NCBI GenBank assembly: GCA_964247055.1
Contig: OZ176054.1
Location: forward strand, 3,038,001-3,102,000
Length of the DNA stretch: 64,000 nt
Source of the DNA: Paragordius varius
Taxonomy: Eukaryota > Nematomorpha
Direction of reading: 5' to 3'
This document shows positions 37,601 to 49,766 of this stretch, piece after piece. Within the stretch, counting starts at the first letter, position 1. Each line of letters begins with the position of its first letter. The translations under genes were made by a program, and so were the position numbers. The notes below the pieces were generated by a model. The model was not told where the DNA came from, searched no databases, and was given only the letters and a program-made list of their open reading frames with translations.

Positions 37601-38115
37601 AATTGGCAGCAATACTGTAGCATATGGGTAAAAAACAACAAAAATGTGGGGATATTTAATTTTAGACAATTTTTTCCCTATTCTACAACATCATTAAATT
37701 TGTTGTTTATTTAAAATTATATGGACAAAACTCGGTTAATATCATACGCTACTGTATTTCTCCCATTGGCGAACTATAATGTGAATTCGCCAACTATAAG
37801 TGGATATATATTTTCGTTTTTATTTAATAAAATTTATCTTATTTGTACGCGTTATTTGTAATTATTTGATTTGATTGGTTCTTGTACGCTTTCTTCGTGT
37901 TTTTAGATCCCAATAATTTTAATGGGGCCATCAACACAGGAGCCGGATTAGGGGCTCCCCCGCCCCCACCTTCTTCCTCTGCCTTCACTGATGGCGAGAA
38001 TGCGGGTGCAGGGGCAGGAGCAGGCCCCACTGTGCCTCCACCCCCTCCTCCCTCGCTTGCTGGTTTCAGTCTTAATCCTATGCCTCCGGCACCACCCCCA
38101 ACCACTGATGATTGA
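31434..38115 (+). CDS. SF1: Splicing factor 1 (branch-point binding protein)
   Basis: Thirteen exons: 31434-31461, 31486-31636, 31717-31949, 32074-32149, 32531-32683, 33398-33518, 33784-33936, 34340-34500, 35704-35884, 36434-36637, 37187-37260, 37336-37388 and 37907-38115. All phases join: 598 residues. SF1 binds the intron branch point in the nucleus and pairs with U2AF65 in the early spliceosome. In order: an Arg/Ser/Asp-rich N-terminus (~10-60), the U2AF-ligand motif KKPRKSRW (~residue 104), the helix QLQVEEIGKKL, SPSPEPIYNNLG with NTREFR, the KH-QUA2 domain from ~214 (VGLIIGPRGNTLKQLEKE, RELA-like QLALINGTL), two CCHC knuckles (CGNCGSEAHKTWQC, CPICGGAGHVAMDC), SLMAELG, and a Pro-rich tail with DPNNF. 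The tail is much shorter than in vertebrate SF1. The first intron is only 24 bases; others are 80 to ~1200. Donor after exon 6 is GTGTGA. AATAAA lies at 38234. The start is the first ATG in the RS-rich frame. Confidence 0.96.
31462..31485 (+). other. Ultra-short intron (24 bases) in SF1
   Basis: Begins GTAAATTATT and ends AAATTTAG; phase 1. It is a multiple of three and open, but its read-through would place KLFLLNL in an otherwise highly charged region. Splicing gives SSERHHSSKKKHK. Confidence 0.75.
35153..35420. mobile_element. Mariner-like miniature element in SF1 intron
   Basis: The left end CAGTAAAAATTGAAATTACA and right end ATTTCAATCTTTACTG are inverted repeats that extend inward to ACGGACAAAA/TTTTGTCCGT. 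TA flanks both ends. It is 268 bases in the intron between exons 34340-34500 and 35704-35884. Partial copies lie at 35626-35650, near 34733, and at 23525-23565. Confidence 0.85.
37615..37754. mobile_element. Miniature inverted-repeat element in last SF1 intron
   Basis: CTGTAGCATATGG on the left pairs with CATACGCTACTG on the right, TA outside both: 140 bases. Same terminus as the element at 13254-13371. Just outside on the right is the palindrome GGCGAACT...AATTCGCC. Confidence 0.75.
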
Positions 38116-39176
38116 TCAAAAACATATATTTTATGCTTAATTATTATTATTATTAATAATAATATGGGAATCCTTGTATTTCCGTACTACTCCTTTTAGA
38201 AATATTTGTTGAAAATCCCTTTGTATATATATCAATAAAACCTTAATTTATTGAATGAAATAAGAAATATACATTTTCAAACGATGTCAAAATTGATAAG
38301 TTAGGCATAGTTGTATGCAATTAGAAGTGACAAAGGCTTATAACAGTTTAGGTTATATTCTTTAAGCTTTGATTTTATTATATTATACAAGGGGATTTTT
38401 AATAAATATTTTTCCTTTTATATCTTTGAAACAAGTCATAATAATGAAAGTAAATAAACTGAAAATATGGAAATAGATTGAAATGGACGCCGCCCGAATC
38501 CTAACATATTCCTATTTTTATCATACATTATTTGTTAACATTGTACCAGTTATTATTTGTGACAAATAAATATTATGTTTATTGTATGATGATAATTTAT
38601 TCATAATTGTATAAAATAGGATAAAGGTAATAGAAAAACACAAAATCTTGCATGCGATGTCTTAATATGCTTGAATAAAATAAATGCATTTTAAGTAAAT
38701 ATAATGATATAAGTTATGTAAATTCACAAAACAAACCGTTTATATATAATTATTATAGAATTTTGAGGAATTGCAATAAGAATATTATATTCCCAAACAT
38801 ACTCTTCGATCTTTAAAAGCTTGTTAATCCTTCCATGAATTCTATAATATATATATTAAAAATTAATTTTTATATCCAAAAAGAAACACCAAGCAACTTT
38901 AGTATGAAAAAATCATTATCCCAAACTTTTTATCGCCAAATTTTATTTCTCGATTTTTTTGTAAATCGCTAAAAATACTGGCATACAAAAGTATATGATA
39001 AAAATTTGAATTATTACATAATGCATTTTATAAAGAAAATTTTTGCCACAATTTTTATAATTAGATTCAAATTTTACTGTTGTAGTTACAGTGTAAAATA
39101 TATTATATTTTTGTCTAACGTAAATGATTTATACCTTATTTCATTGAAAATAAATTTCTAGATTTAAGCACTTTTT
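38116..39176. other. Convergent intergenic spacer
   Basis: It lies between the 3' ends of SF1 and the synaptopodin-2-like gene. It holds the SF1 poly(A) signal (AATAAA at 38234) and a run of ATT/AAT trinucleotides near 38140. No gene or clear repeat seen. Confidence 0.6.
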
Positions 39177-42100
39177 TTACAAACCTTCACTCATAACAGG
39201 TCTCCAACTTTTTGGTATTGTGTTAAAACTTTTGTACGATTTTGATTTTGGAAAATTATATGGATCGTAATTCACCGGATATTTCCTTTCTTCCTCCGTA
39301 ACATATGATTTTGGGACCATTTCATTTTTGCCATTTTTTACGTCATAAGATGGCTAATTATGCACAAAAATTATAAACATTATGTCATCAATCCAATTTT
39401 TTAAATTTTAATAGAATGGGATCTTAAAGCCATTTTTAACATGCCTTTCAGAGTTATATCTTTTTTATTTTTAACCCCTGTAAATTTTGTATTCAAATAA
39501 AGGCTTTTATTAAGTCAAATTTATCCCCATACCGCGGTTTAATCGGGTAGACTGTTAAAGCGATAAGGGTTTAAATTTTATTTCCTAATAAATTTTAAAG
39601 CGTTAACCTCGCTTCGTTCAGAACGCGGTTCATTAACCACCCAATCTTGAGATTTGAGGCGTCTTTTAGCAAATATTTCGGCTCCTTTATCGATTTTTTG
39701 TCCTGGCCCAGGGTTATTTGGTTTATAATGATTCAGCTGGTTAGCTAAACCATTCGCATTAGTCCGAATTTGGTTTCCATTTACATTTTTCTTGATATTT
39801 GATTGTCCTCCCCCTTCACTTTTTAATGGAGTTTTATCTGCACTCACGTATCCATTCTGGTGAGAAGATACTGCATAAGAATTATCATTATAATTTTGAT
39901 ATGGCAATCTTTGAATGTTGTGGTTATTATTGGGGTGTTTAGTATTTATTTTATTGTTCGTTTCAAACCCTTTCATAAGATCACGTGCAATGGATTTACA
40001 AACTTCAGGTGAAACTTTATCATGCGTGCAGATGTTGTTTCTTTCCCTATCTTGCCTTTCGTATTCCCCATTGTCTGTATGATAGCCTGAAGGGACATTA
40101 TTGTACCGCAAATCGTTGTAGTAATTTCCTCTGTTATTCTAAAATAATTATCATAGAATGTTAATCAACAATTTATGCTTTCATATGGAAAGGAAAATAA
40201 ATTATTATTAATTTAGGCGCAAGATGATACATAAAATGCTCTTTTAATATCCAAATTTTATAAACTTTGCAATTTGATATATTATATCTCTGATAAAAAA
40301 TAAAAATGTTTCTGAAAAAATGAGGTCTCCCAAAACATGTTATTTTCCATATTTTATTACAATTTTTTTCTCACAAATGCAATTTATTAAAGATTCCAAC
40401 GCATTCATCAATTAAAGGTTAATCAATTAAATTTAGATATGTAAATTTAAAAATATTTTGATTTATCTTACAATTTTATATTTTATCATATGCGAATGTT
40501 TTACGATTTCGGCTCAATATAAAAAATTGATATAACATTTGAAGCGACGTTAAAGCCTCAAAACTAAAGAACCTTGTATTTTACATTGATATATATATAT
40601 ATATACAGAGTATTTTACCCATTTATAAAATTAAATATGTATAATAATTAAAAAATTAAATTACATTTGATGCTCCGTTCAAGAATTTTTCGTTGTGGAA
40701 ACCTTTATAAAATAAAACATGCTTTACACATATATTTATAGAATTAAGAATATTAATAAATTTAAACGCTTAAAATTATGATAATAAAAATCCCAAGTTA
40801 TTTTTTACAAATATGTAATAATTAAGAGCATTTTTTGTAGAAAAACTTTATTTAAGAATTTTACAAAAGCATTATTTCTTAAATATACCATTTTTATTGT
40901 TGGGTATTGAAGGCTGCCTTAGATGATATGCACCATTATTCATGTGGTTTGAATACTGTTGGCTAGACGATTGATAAGAAGGTTTTTCGTCGTTATGCCT
41001 GCTGTACATATTAACATTATGTTGCGGCCCTTTTGAGTAGTTTTGGTTATATGGATTTATTTCGTTATCATCTCCGTTTGCTTTCGCTAAAAACTTTCGT
41101 AACACTTGACTTATTGGTTGTCCTCCAGGGAGTCCATTATTTTTGTGCGAATTCGTGATAACATTTGGTGACATTAAACATTGCGTAACTTTTTGATTTC
41201 GATCAATTTGTTCTTTGACATCGGGTGGTATCATACTTAACATATTCTCTACATAAATAATTTCACATTTTTAATAAGGTTTGATAAAATTGTTTTTATG
41301 CGATAATTATCAAAAAATTAGCGCAAAAAAATTTATTTATCTAAATAATTTTTGTCACAAAGCCAATCTGAGTACGTTATACATCTCACATGCTTTATAT
41401 ATGTTGGATGATTCAAAGTTGGTATATAAGTGGGTAAAATTTTAAAAAAAAATTAAACTATAACCGTCGGAACTAAGGTTTAAATCGCTGGTGTGTATTA
41501 ATTATATGAATTGTTAATACTGATATAACATAATTAAATATTTTATTATAAAAAAATTGTTGCCTCGCGTAGTATTTAACACTTTATTACTCTTGGTATA
41601 GTTTTCTATCCCATGTATTTTTAAAAAAACTTTAATTTATCGGGATAAATTTAAAAATATAAATTCTATCGCCTTTTAGACGTATTAATCAACTATTAAT
41701 AATTTCAAAACATTCAATATAAATAAATACATCTCAAACTTTTAGCTGCCAGTTTTCGGAACTTTTTTAAATAGCTCACAAGCTGGCATACATGAATATA
41801 ACATAAATTAATTTTAATCGGAAATCTTGTTATGTGAACAAATTTTTGCTTGAAAAAATTATATTAAGAATTAATTTTAATGTATTTTAAAGCAGGGAGC
41901 CTAACACAAAGAACTTCAGGGGCCGCATTTAAAAATTGAAACACATGGAATAAATATGATTTTACTAGATAATCAACATGGCACTATAAAAAAACTTGAT
42001 AAACACATTATAACTCCTATTTCTCTCACCAAATATTATCAGTTATTTCGTTACCATTAAGAATTAATTTTAAATTTACTAAAGATATTAGATATATAAA

Positions 42101-43624
42101 CAATCTCTTTAAATTGCGCGCCGCATTTTCGGTTTTAAAACATTAAAAATGTTGTCTTTTCCCCCGATAGATATATCGTAAAAATAAATTACTTTTTAGC
42201 TTTAAATACACTAAATTTAATTAAAAATACTAACTTTTGGGGGAATAACCAACTTTAACAGGAGAATGTTTAGTTTTCATAACGCAATATGCGATTGGAG
42301 AATTTAAACGACAATCTTTTATTAATTCGTTTTTATAATTTAAATGTTCCTTCATTTCATAATTATTGACATTTTCGTTATAATCGCTATAGTAATAGGA
42401 ATGATAGCTATTATTAAACACTTTGACCCGGACTGGGAGATGTATAGTATTTTCCATTTTAATAATATTTTAAATTTAAGTTTTTTTAAAAAAAAATTAG
42501 TTAATAAAAAATTATTTAACTTTTAATATGCAAAAGAAATACATACACATGTTATTAGGCGTTAAGAAGGTCATTTCAATAGTCAAGTAATAAAAAATAT
42601 AAAATTATTGATAGAACCATAAATCCTACAGTGGTCTATTTTTTTCATTTTCCAATAAAAACACTTTAAATTTTAGCAAAAAATTATATAGGTTTTGTAT
42701 GCTTTCAAGCATTAAAAAATAACGGATTTACAGATAAATTTTAAGTAAAATTTTGTTGGTCAAATATTATCGATAAAATTTTTTTTAGCTTGATCTCGCT
42801 TTTAGATGTTATCTTAGGATTTTAATAAGCATAATTGAATATAATTTTAAATTGTATTGCGCAACTGTTATAAAACTTAAAAGTGATTTAAAACCAAAGT
42901 CCAATTCATTGGGGGGTGGATGTTTTTTCGACAAATTGTCATATTTGGTATTTTGTCCGTTGATTAAAGTATCTCTTGATTCATTTAAGATGGATCTTAG
43001 CTCTGGTGGATTCCTTTAAAAAGTATGTAATAAGTAGGTGGAATATTAAATTTAATTGTAATTACTAAAAAAATAAAATTTAATAGGTTCAAAATTTCGT
43101 TTATGCATTCCGTCAAACCAAAGGTATTTAACACAAATGACTTCCGCATTTTTAACTAAAAAACTCCGCCTGGCCGCATTAAAATATATTATTTGAGTAA
43201 ATTAAGACATGAATATTCAAAAAATAAAATTTTGATCCGAATAATGATACCAATTTTAATTATTAATTAAATTTTGTAAACAGAAAAATTTTACAAATGA
43301 TAGAATATAAATTTATTTGATATTTTATCAAATTTCTCGGGTTTTCCGCCATAACCAAATAGTAACGGTGGGCATGTTGGACACCCCTGCGTAAATGGTA
43401 TATTATTTTATTTTATCTTTTTAACTAACCAATTCGGTAGATAGGAATCATTGAATGATTTTGTCATTAAATCGTCTCCGTTGACGGATCTTCCATTTTG
43501 GTTGGATCCTTCCACCCTAAAATTTGCGAATGGGTTGGCGAGATAACCATTACTTGTTTTAGTATTCTCGTTGACTAAACAAATTCGTGTGTTAAATATA
43601 ATGATGAAAATATATTATAATAAA

Positions 43625-43655
<31 letters not shown>

Positions 43656-46600
43656 CAACATTTTTAATTTGTGGCCATAAAAAAATATCGGTTTTAAGAA
43701 TCTATATTAAAATATTTCATAGTGTGTTACACAAGTCATATAAAAAGCTTATATTATACCATATTCACCCTCGAACAATTCAAATTCACCTTCAAATAAA
43801 TTAAAAATTAATTATCTATATTTTTATATATATATTTAACAAATAAAATTTTGTTTAAAATTTAAATAATACTGAAATGTTAAACAAAAATAAATTCTGA
43901 TTTTAATAAAAAAACGTGTTTTTAAATTCTTCCAAATTATGACTGCCTAAACTCTTTAGATTAGAGTAATCAATTTATCTGCTATTAATGATCTGTACGC
44001 GTCTGAAGATTTGATTATGAATGTAACTAAAGTAAAAACTGTGACAATTTACGCATAAACAAAATTAACGGATAAATTTTTATCCGATTTTTACAATAAC
44101 TATGAATGATCAACTTTTAAAAACTTATTGGCAATTTTAAATATTTAGCTGTTTTAATTGCGTAACTTCGCTATGAACCATTTTATAGATCAAGGTTGAT
44201 TTAGTTATAAAAATTTTAACACATAATAAAACATTTATCAATCATACTTTGGGTATTGTATGTTGGGTAACCACCATTTTGTTGTTTCGACATTTTGACC
44301 ATTTCCATATTTTTATCGGGCAAATAATCGTATTGAACCAGTTCTGTCATCGGTGCGTTTAATCTTATCGTTGGATTATCATCGTAGATTTCACGGGCAA
44401 TCTCATAGCTTTGCCGTTTATCAATTGGCTGTGTGGGATATCTACTTTCTTTAACATTTCGCCCATTCGCATTTAAATTGAACATATGATTCCAAGGGAT
44501 CCAAGATGTTCTATGATGATGATTATTATTAATCCCGCCATTATGCACAGAGGGTGCTCTGGTTCTTATCCATTTTGCCGAACTTGTTTGAGAATTAATT
44601 GGTGGATTATCAATACCATGGGTCGTTGAGAGCTTTTTGGAGACAAAATATTTTTGATTTGTGGCTGTTGTTATGTCATATCGCTTACCACCGCTCTCCG
44701 GATACGAGGACATTTGTTTCATGTAATGGTTGGCTAGCTGAATTCGATTTGCCTTATCAGGAATGGCTTCTAACATACGTTTCTCATTTATGTTGCAATT
44801 TAGAGATTCTGTGCTTACTGTAATAGGTATTACACCTTCTTTCGACGTTTCCACATTCTGTACAGGTATGAAGTGGTTCATACATGGCCCCCTTTCCGTA
44901 TAATGTGATGATCTGATGGGGACTCTAGCATGGTTTAAATTATTAGTTTCCGGACGTGATTGAGAATATAAAAGCTGTCGTTCTGCACCATAATTATTTT
45001 GTTGATTATTTTTGAAATTATAATTATTCACTCGTGGATCACGTGCTTCTTGCTGATTTTTTGATGACGAATTTAAATGAGAAACCGTTATTAAATTTGT
45101 GACTTGAGGACTTGGTGAAGGTAAAACTGTGGATGTTGTCATTTTAATGATCGGAATCGGTTGTGAAGTGTTTATATTTTTATTTATTATAACCTCCACT
45201 TCGCCATTTTTAGGTTGAAAATTTAACGTTTCTTGTGGCGCTTTTTCTGTTACATTGTTTGGATGTCGGTTAATCTTATCCATTTTTTTAACTGGAATCT
45301 CCACACTTTGTTTTCTATCATTTTCGTAACCATTAAATATCTTGTTACCATTTTTATCGTAATAATAGGATCTTTGTTTCAGGTATTGACGATTACCCTT
45401 ATTATCACAAACGGACATTGTATCGTTAGTCCCATTTTCAAAATTTTCGTTTTGAATATCTTTTTTAAGAGATGCGCTGGCAGATGTTGCTCGTCTCTTT
45501 TCCGGACTTTTAGATGGTGATTTTTCATATATACGCTGTGACGCTCTTTTAGTTACGGAGACCTTATCCGTTGCATTAGGCAGGTTCGATATGAAATTAA
45601 CAATTTTTTTACATACATGTTGGTAGGAGCTTTGGTTTGGGTGCGAATGTGCCGCCGTGCTAACTGGAAAGTTTGTTGTTGCATTACTATTGTAAATATT
45701 TTCTTTGCAATGAGGACAACATTTGATGGGAACTACCAATTCTTGCGGTGAAAGGGTCAATGACAAATCTCGTTTGGGTAAAATGGGCTTTCCATTACTG
45801 ATTTCACCATCATCAAATTTTTGTGAAGTCTTAGCCTGAGGTGACATAGCCGGACAATTATCTATAGCATGATGAAATGGAGTATGTGGAATATAGATGT
45901 GATCAAAGAAATCCCATATGCTAAGTTTCGGTGCGTTTGCCCCATTTTTATCGGGACAAGATACCGTATCACTTTTATCTGCCGAGCCGATGGAATTGGC
46001 TACATATCCATTAGTTACATTCTTTAGCGTATGAATATTGTGGTCAAACGTTTTCATTTCTTTGGTTAAAGCTGCAATCTCCTTCTCCAATTCCGTGACA
46101 GAGTGAACAAAATTTTGGGGATACGGTCGTTGAGAACCACCGTTGGGAATGGTGATAGCTTTTAAATCATAATACGATTTGTATTTTATTTGCTTATTTG
46201 TTTGAGATAGAGGCTTATAACTAGTATTCATTACGGTACACCCGTTTGTTTTGACAACTCGATCTTCTGAATTGGTTTCACGAGGAACAATCACTTTCCC
46301 AGAAATGCCTAGTACTTCCATAGTGTTTCCTCCTTCCGTTTGAATAGATGCGTCTATTGAATGTTTTCTTCCATGATTTTTATAACCTTTGTTTATTAAA
46401 GTGATTTCTTTCGATCCCTGTACATTTTTATGATTATCAGTACTCTTACTCTTTTTTATGCCCAACATATTTTTATCCGTCCCTACTGTCGGTTCATCAC
46501 AAGACATATTATCGTTGTCGTTGTCACTATCTTCCCCATTTTTTACTTTATCATAATTATCACTTTTATTGCTAATGGTTTTATGCTTTTTCTTACGTGC

Positions 46601-47569
46601 ACCATTAACTTTGATTGTGGTAATTCTTTTGGATGGGGAGGTTGAGGAGCTAAAAACCGAAATAGTTGGCTCACTCTGATCCCCGACTTGAGTTCCAGTT
46701 TGGGCTGTGAATAAAAGTGCATCGCTGCTGTTAGACTCTTCGCTCTGAGTAGCGTGAGGCCGTTTCTCAGAACCGTGTGTCAATGTAAGTGTCTCCTCTT
46801 TTTTATAATTATCGTCATTGTTATCGTTACCGTTATTTATACCGCTAAAAATGGACTCATTGGAAGCTAACAAATTGGATGAGGAACTTGATGAAGCAGA
46901 ATACTTGTATTTTCGTCTATCTTTGTCCCCTCTTTTTGTCAAATCTAATGATGGCATATCTTTTGTCAAAGTTTTAGATCTTCGAGATGATAATTGATCC
47001 AAACTTGTACGACCCAAAATGTTTAAAGCCAAATTACTAGCAAATAATTCTATGATTTCCTTCATCACATCTGAAGTTAGCGCACCTTGTTTGACTATAT
47101 CATTTTTAACAGTAGGCGGTACGATTTCATACACTTTCGTGTCAGCAATAACATATTCACCACCGCCTTTAATATTACTATCGCAACTTTTATATTTTTC
47201 TAGCTCGCTACAAACATCATTTTGTAAGTTATTACAAATTGGTCTCATAGGCGATTTTGAAGCCCTAATTACAGTTATAATTTTGTTATGCTGTTTTGAC
47301 CGATAAGGGGGCCCAACAGACCTATCCCTATTTCTAAATACTTTAGAGGTTAGAGAAAAGGATATAGTATCCTTGTTATCTTGACCATCATTTTCATTTA
47401 TATTATTCGTATTTTGAATATTTTTATTATTAATACTGTTAAGAGAATTCACGCTGTTACATAAAGAAGAATTTGAGGATGCCAATGATAAGGGATTCAC
47501 TCTGGTTAATTGACCTATCTCTTCCAGCATATTATTCAAAATATTCAAACTCAGTACTTGGCCATGCAT
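39177..47569 (-). CDS. Large low-complexity protein with synaptopodin-2-like C-terminus
   Basis: Eight exons on the minus strand: 47569-44248, 43574-43430, 43013-42895, 42432-42235, 41248-40889, 40702-40665, 40138-39608 and 39353-39177. Every phase joins: 1629 residues. The huge first exon is Asn/Ser/Lys-rich with no fold I recognise. It contains a short predicted coiled stretch (ELEKEIAALTKEMKTFDHN) and WDFFDHIYIPHTPFHH. The only family-like signal is near the end: GAEIFAKRRLKSQDWVV resembles the GAELFAKRRKR...VV motif of synaptopodin-2 and relatives, and the last exon has FNTIPKSWRP, similar to the FNTAPRGW-type ending of invertebrate relatives. Those proteins bind actin and alpha-actinin in muscle Z-discs and stress fibres, so a cytoskeletal role is inferred. 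No PDZ domain is visible. The ATG at 47569 follows a possible acceptor (AACAG), so a 5' exon may exist. Product identity is tentative; the exon model is firmer. Confidence 0.68.
41886..42130. mobile_element. Probable hAT-type miniature element remnant in an intron
   Basis: Opens GCAGGGAGCCTAACACAAAG with GGGGCCGCA after it and closes near GCGCGCCGCATTTTCGG. These GC-rich islands in an A/T-rich intron resemble hAT-derived elements at 14217 and 43130. Boundaries are uncertain. Confidence 0.35.
43130..43394. mobile_element. Short hAT-type element remnant in an intron
   Basis: The right end reads GTTGGACACCCCTG, the reverse of CAGGGGTGTCCAAC, a common hAT miniature-element terminus also seen at 14464. 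GGCCGCA appears inside. It ends 36 bases before the 3' edge of the exon at 43430 (minus strand). Confidence 0.4.
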
Positions 47570-49766
47570 CTGTTCTCATTTTTTTGGTTTAAATAAAAAA
47601 AATAACATGTATATGTATAAAAAATTTTAATAAAAATAATTAAATATTTAATCAAAATTTAAACAGCATAACGTTTGAATACATAGGGTTTTATCTAATA
47701 AAAAGCCCAATTATCATTGTAATTGAAACATTTGTACTCTAGTAACGCAACAAATTTATATTGAAGACCGGCAACTTATAGCTAAATTAAATGTTTTTCT
47801 CTATATTATCTAATGTAAAAACTTAGAATTTGTCATAGATTTTATTACTAACTTGAAGAAATATGAATAATATGAAAAATAAGTACTCTATTATCGGTTA
47901 TTTTCATGACCGTGACTATGACCGCGTTTAAAAAAATAGTCATATGTACTACACATGTTATAGAAAATAGACATAAAAAATAGATTTATTTTATTAACAA
48001 GTCAAAAATATAAATTATCATTAAATCAAAACTTTTTATGCAAATTATATCATTATTTTCCCATTAATAAATTTGTTACCCAACCGTAAACTAAATTAGA
48101 TTATTAATCCAGCCCTCCTAAAACTTAATATCAATGCACAAATACCAATGGAAAAGTACAAAAATATTAAAGATAAGTTTGGACATGTATATAAGAATGG
48201 GGAAAAACCAGGTAAAAACTTTTTATTAAATATAATTATGAAATTTATTTTCAAGGAAAAAAATACCTTAACTTGGGGCAATGAATTCGTATTCAACGGG
48301 CTTCCATATACTTCCGAAATCGTGGCCATTATATAGATTTCACTCCGCGATATTTTTAAATAAACTCCGGGATTTTATCCTTACTTAGAATTTTTAAAAG
48401 TTTTCTGAAACAGTAAGGAGTTGGTTATACGTTATTGATATATTGTAAACATCATCGCTGCTTAACTTTTATAGTGGGGCGGGAACAAAGATTTTACGGA
48501 ATATCGTTAATATTTTGTTGTCAGAATCTTGTTTTGTGCACACAGGGCAATCGAACACTGGGTTATTTTCATGTTTTTGTCGGTAATATGATACCATTTT
48601 TATTTTTATTATTGTTGTTAATTTTTTTGTGAAAAAAATATAAATATTTATTACATTTTATATATCCAAAGCAAATTATGCAAATTTATACATAAAATAT
48701 GTTGTGCAGAAACGTTTGTGATTCCTTTTGAAATCACAAATTGTTTTGCCTCGGAGGTTTCAGCGACGATCCATTCTGGAATATATTACGATTCTGTTGA
48801 AAATATAGAAAAATCCAAAATATATTAAATTACAGATTTATATATGTTTATTAATATGATCAATATATGATATAATAATTTATTGTTACATATTGTTATA
48901 ATTATTATTCGTCAACAATTTAACGCTTTTATTTTTTCGTCAAGGTAATGAATGATAAAATAACGGAAAATATTTTTTATAAATAATATGAAACGGGAAG
49001 AAAATTATTCAATAATTGGGTAATAGGTTACTAAACCCATCTAAACAGTGTTGTATGAATATTAAGTTGTCGGATTAATATTTTTAAAATAATTAATATT
49101 CTTTGTATAAAAATTGTAATTTTTGATAAGATAGTTGAACATTTTAGAAATGTGTAAAATTTGGCAAAATTAAATAAACATTATATACATATTACATTTA
49201 AATTGTGATATTTGCCAACATTATTGGAAAAAAATATATTTTAAGATATTTCAGCAATTCGTAAAACATAATCTCAGAGCTTAACTAAAAAAATAAGGAA
49301 TGGGAACACGCATGTGTAGTAATCTAATTATTTGGTATTTATAATATTTATCAAAGGCAATAAATGAAAATATAAATAAAAAACCAATATCTGAGATGCG
49401 CTGTTGAAAGTTTTGACGAAATTTTAAACTGAATAAAGTTTAAATATAATGAATACTATGAATTTAAAATAATGATTATACTTCAAGATCAAACATATAA
49501 ATAGGCGTAAACAATATAATCAAATATCCCAAAAGACGACTTATTCACTTCTTTTCAGATCGACATATATATATATATGAAAAAGGTTTTAAATAGTAGT
49601 TTTTCAAAAAAAAATGGATAGAAAATAATTATAAATGCCTAAATTAGATCACATTTGGATTATTATTGAAAGTTTTTTAAAATAAATTTTAATGTTGGCG
49701 CGGGTGGTTGTGTATCCTAGTTCATAATTAGAAAATTGTAATCACCGTTAAGAGTACTATTTCTAC
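47570..49766. other. Spacer upstream of the synaptopodin-2-like gene
   Basis: It probably holds that gene's promoter and any 5' non-coding exon, but I cannot mark them. One weak coding candidate is at 48096-48329. Near 48790-48720 the minus strand has an acceptor-like CAACAG followed by NRNIFQNGSSLKPPRQNN and a stop; this could be a small exon, but I cannot connect it. Confidence 0.5.
48096..48329 (-). CDS. Possible small membrane protein, unrecognised
   Basis: The minus strand opens with an ATG in good context (ATGGCC) at 48329: MATISEVYGSPLNTNSLPQVK. A 48-base, in-frame segment from GTATTT to AAAAAG could be a short intron. The rest reads FLPGFSPFLYTC and a hydrophobic helix (LSLIFLYFSIGICALILSF) before RRAGLII and stop: 61 residues spliced, 77 unspliced. 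The KxLPFS...LYFG layout faintly recalls cytochrome oxidase subunit 7c, but the N-terminus is not presequence-like, and the plus strand is open here too. I would not name it. Confidence 0.3.
   Translation of the reverse strand: MATISEVYGSPLNTNSLPQVKVFFSLKINFIIIFNKKFLPGFSPFLYTCPNLSLIFLYFSIGICALILSFRRAGLII

Noticed and set aside
37839-38105. Gly/Pro/Ala-rich minus-strand frame
   Set aside because: Antisense of the SF1 proline-rich tail (GGG complement of CCC codons).
44599-47306. Several plus-strand open frames
   Set aside because: Antisense shadows of the 3.3-kb first exon of the synaptopodin-2-like gene.
48148-48336. Plus-strand frame with KNGEKPGKN, thought to resemble cytochrome oxidase 7c
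   Set aside because: Only a few residues match, the expected membrane helix and basic presequence are absent, and the opposite strand is equally plausible.
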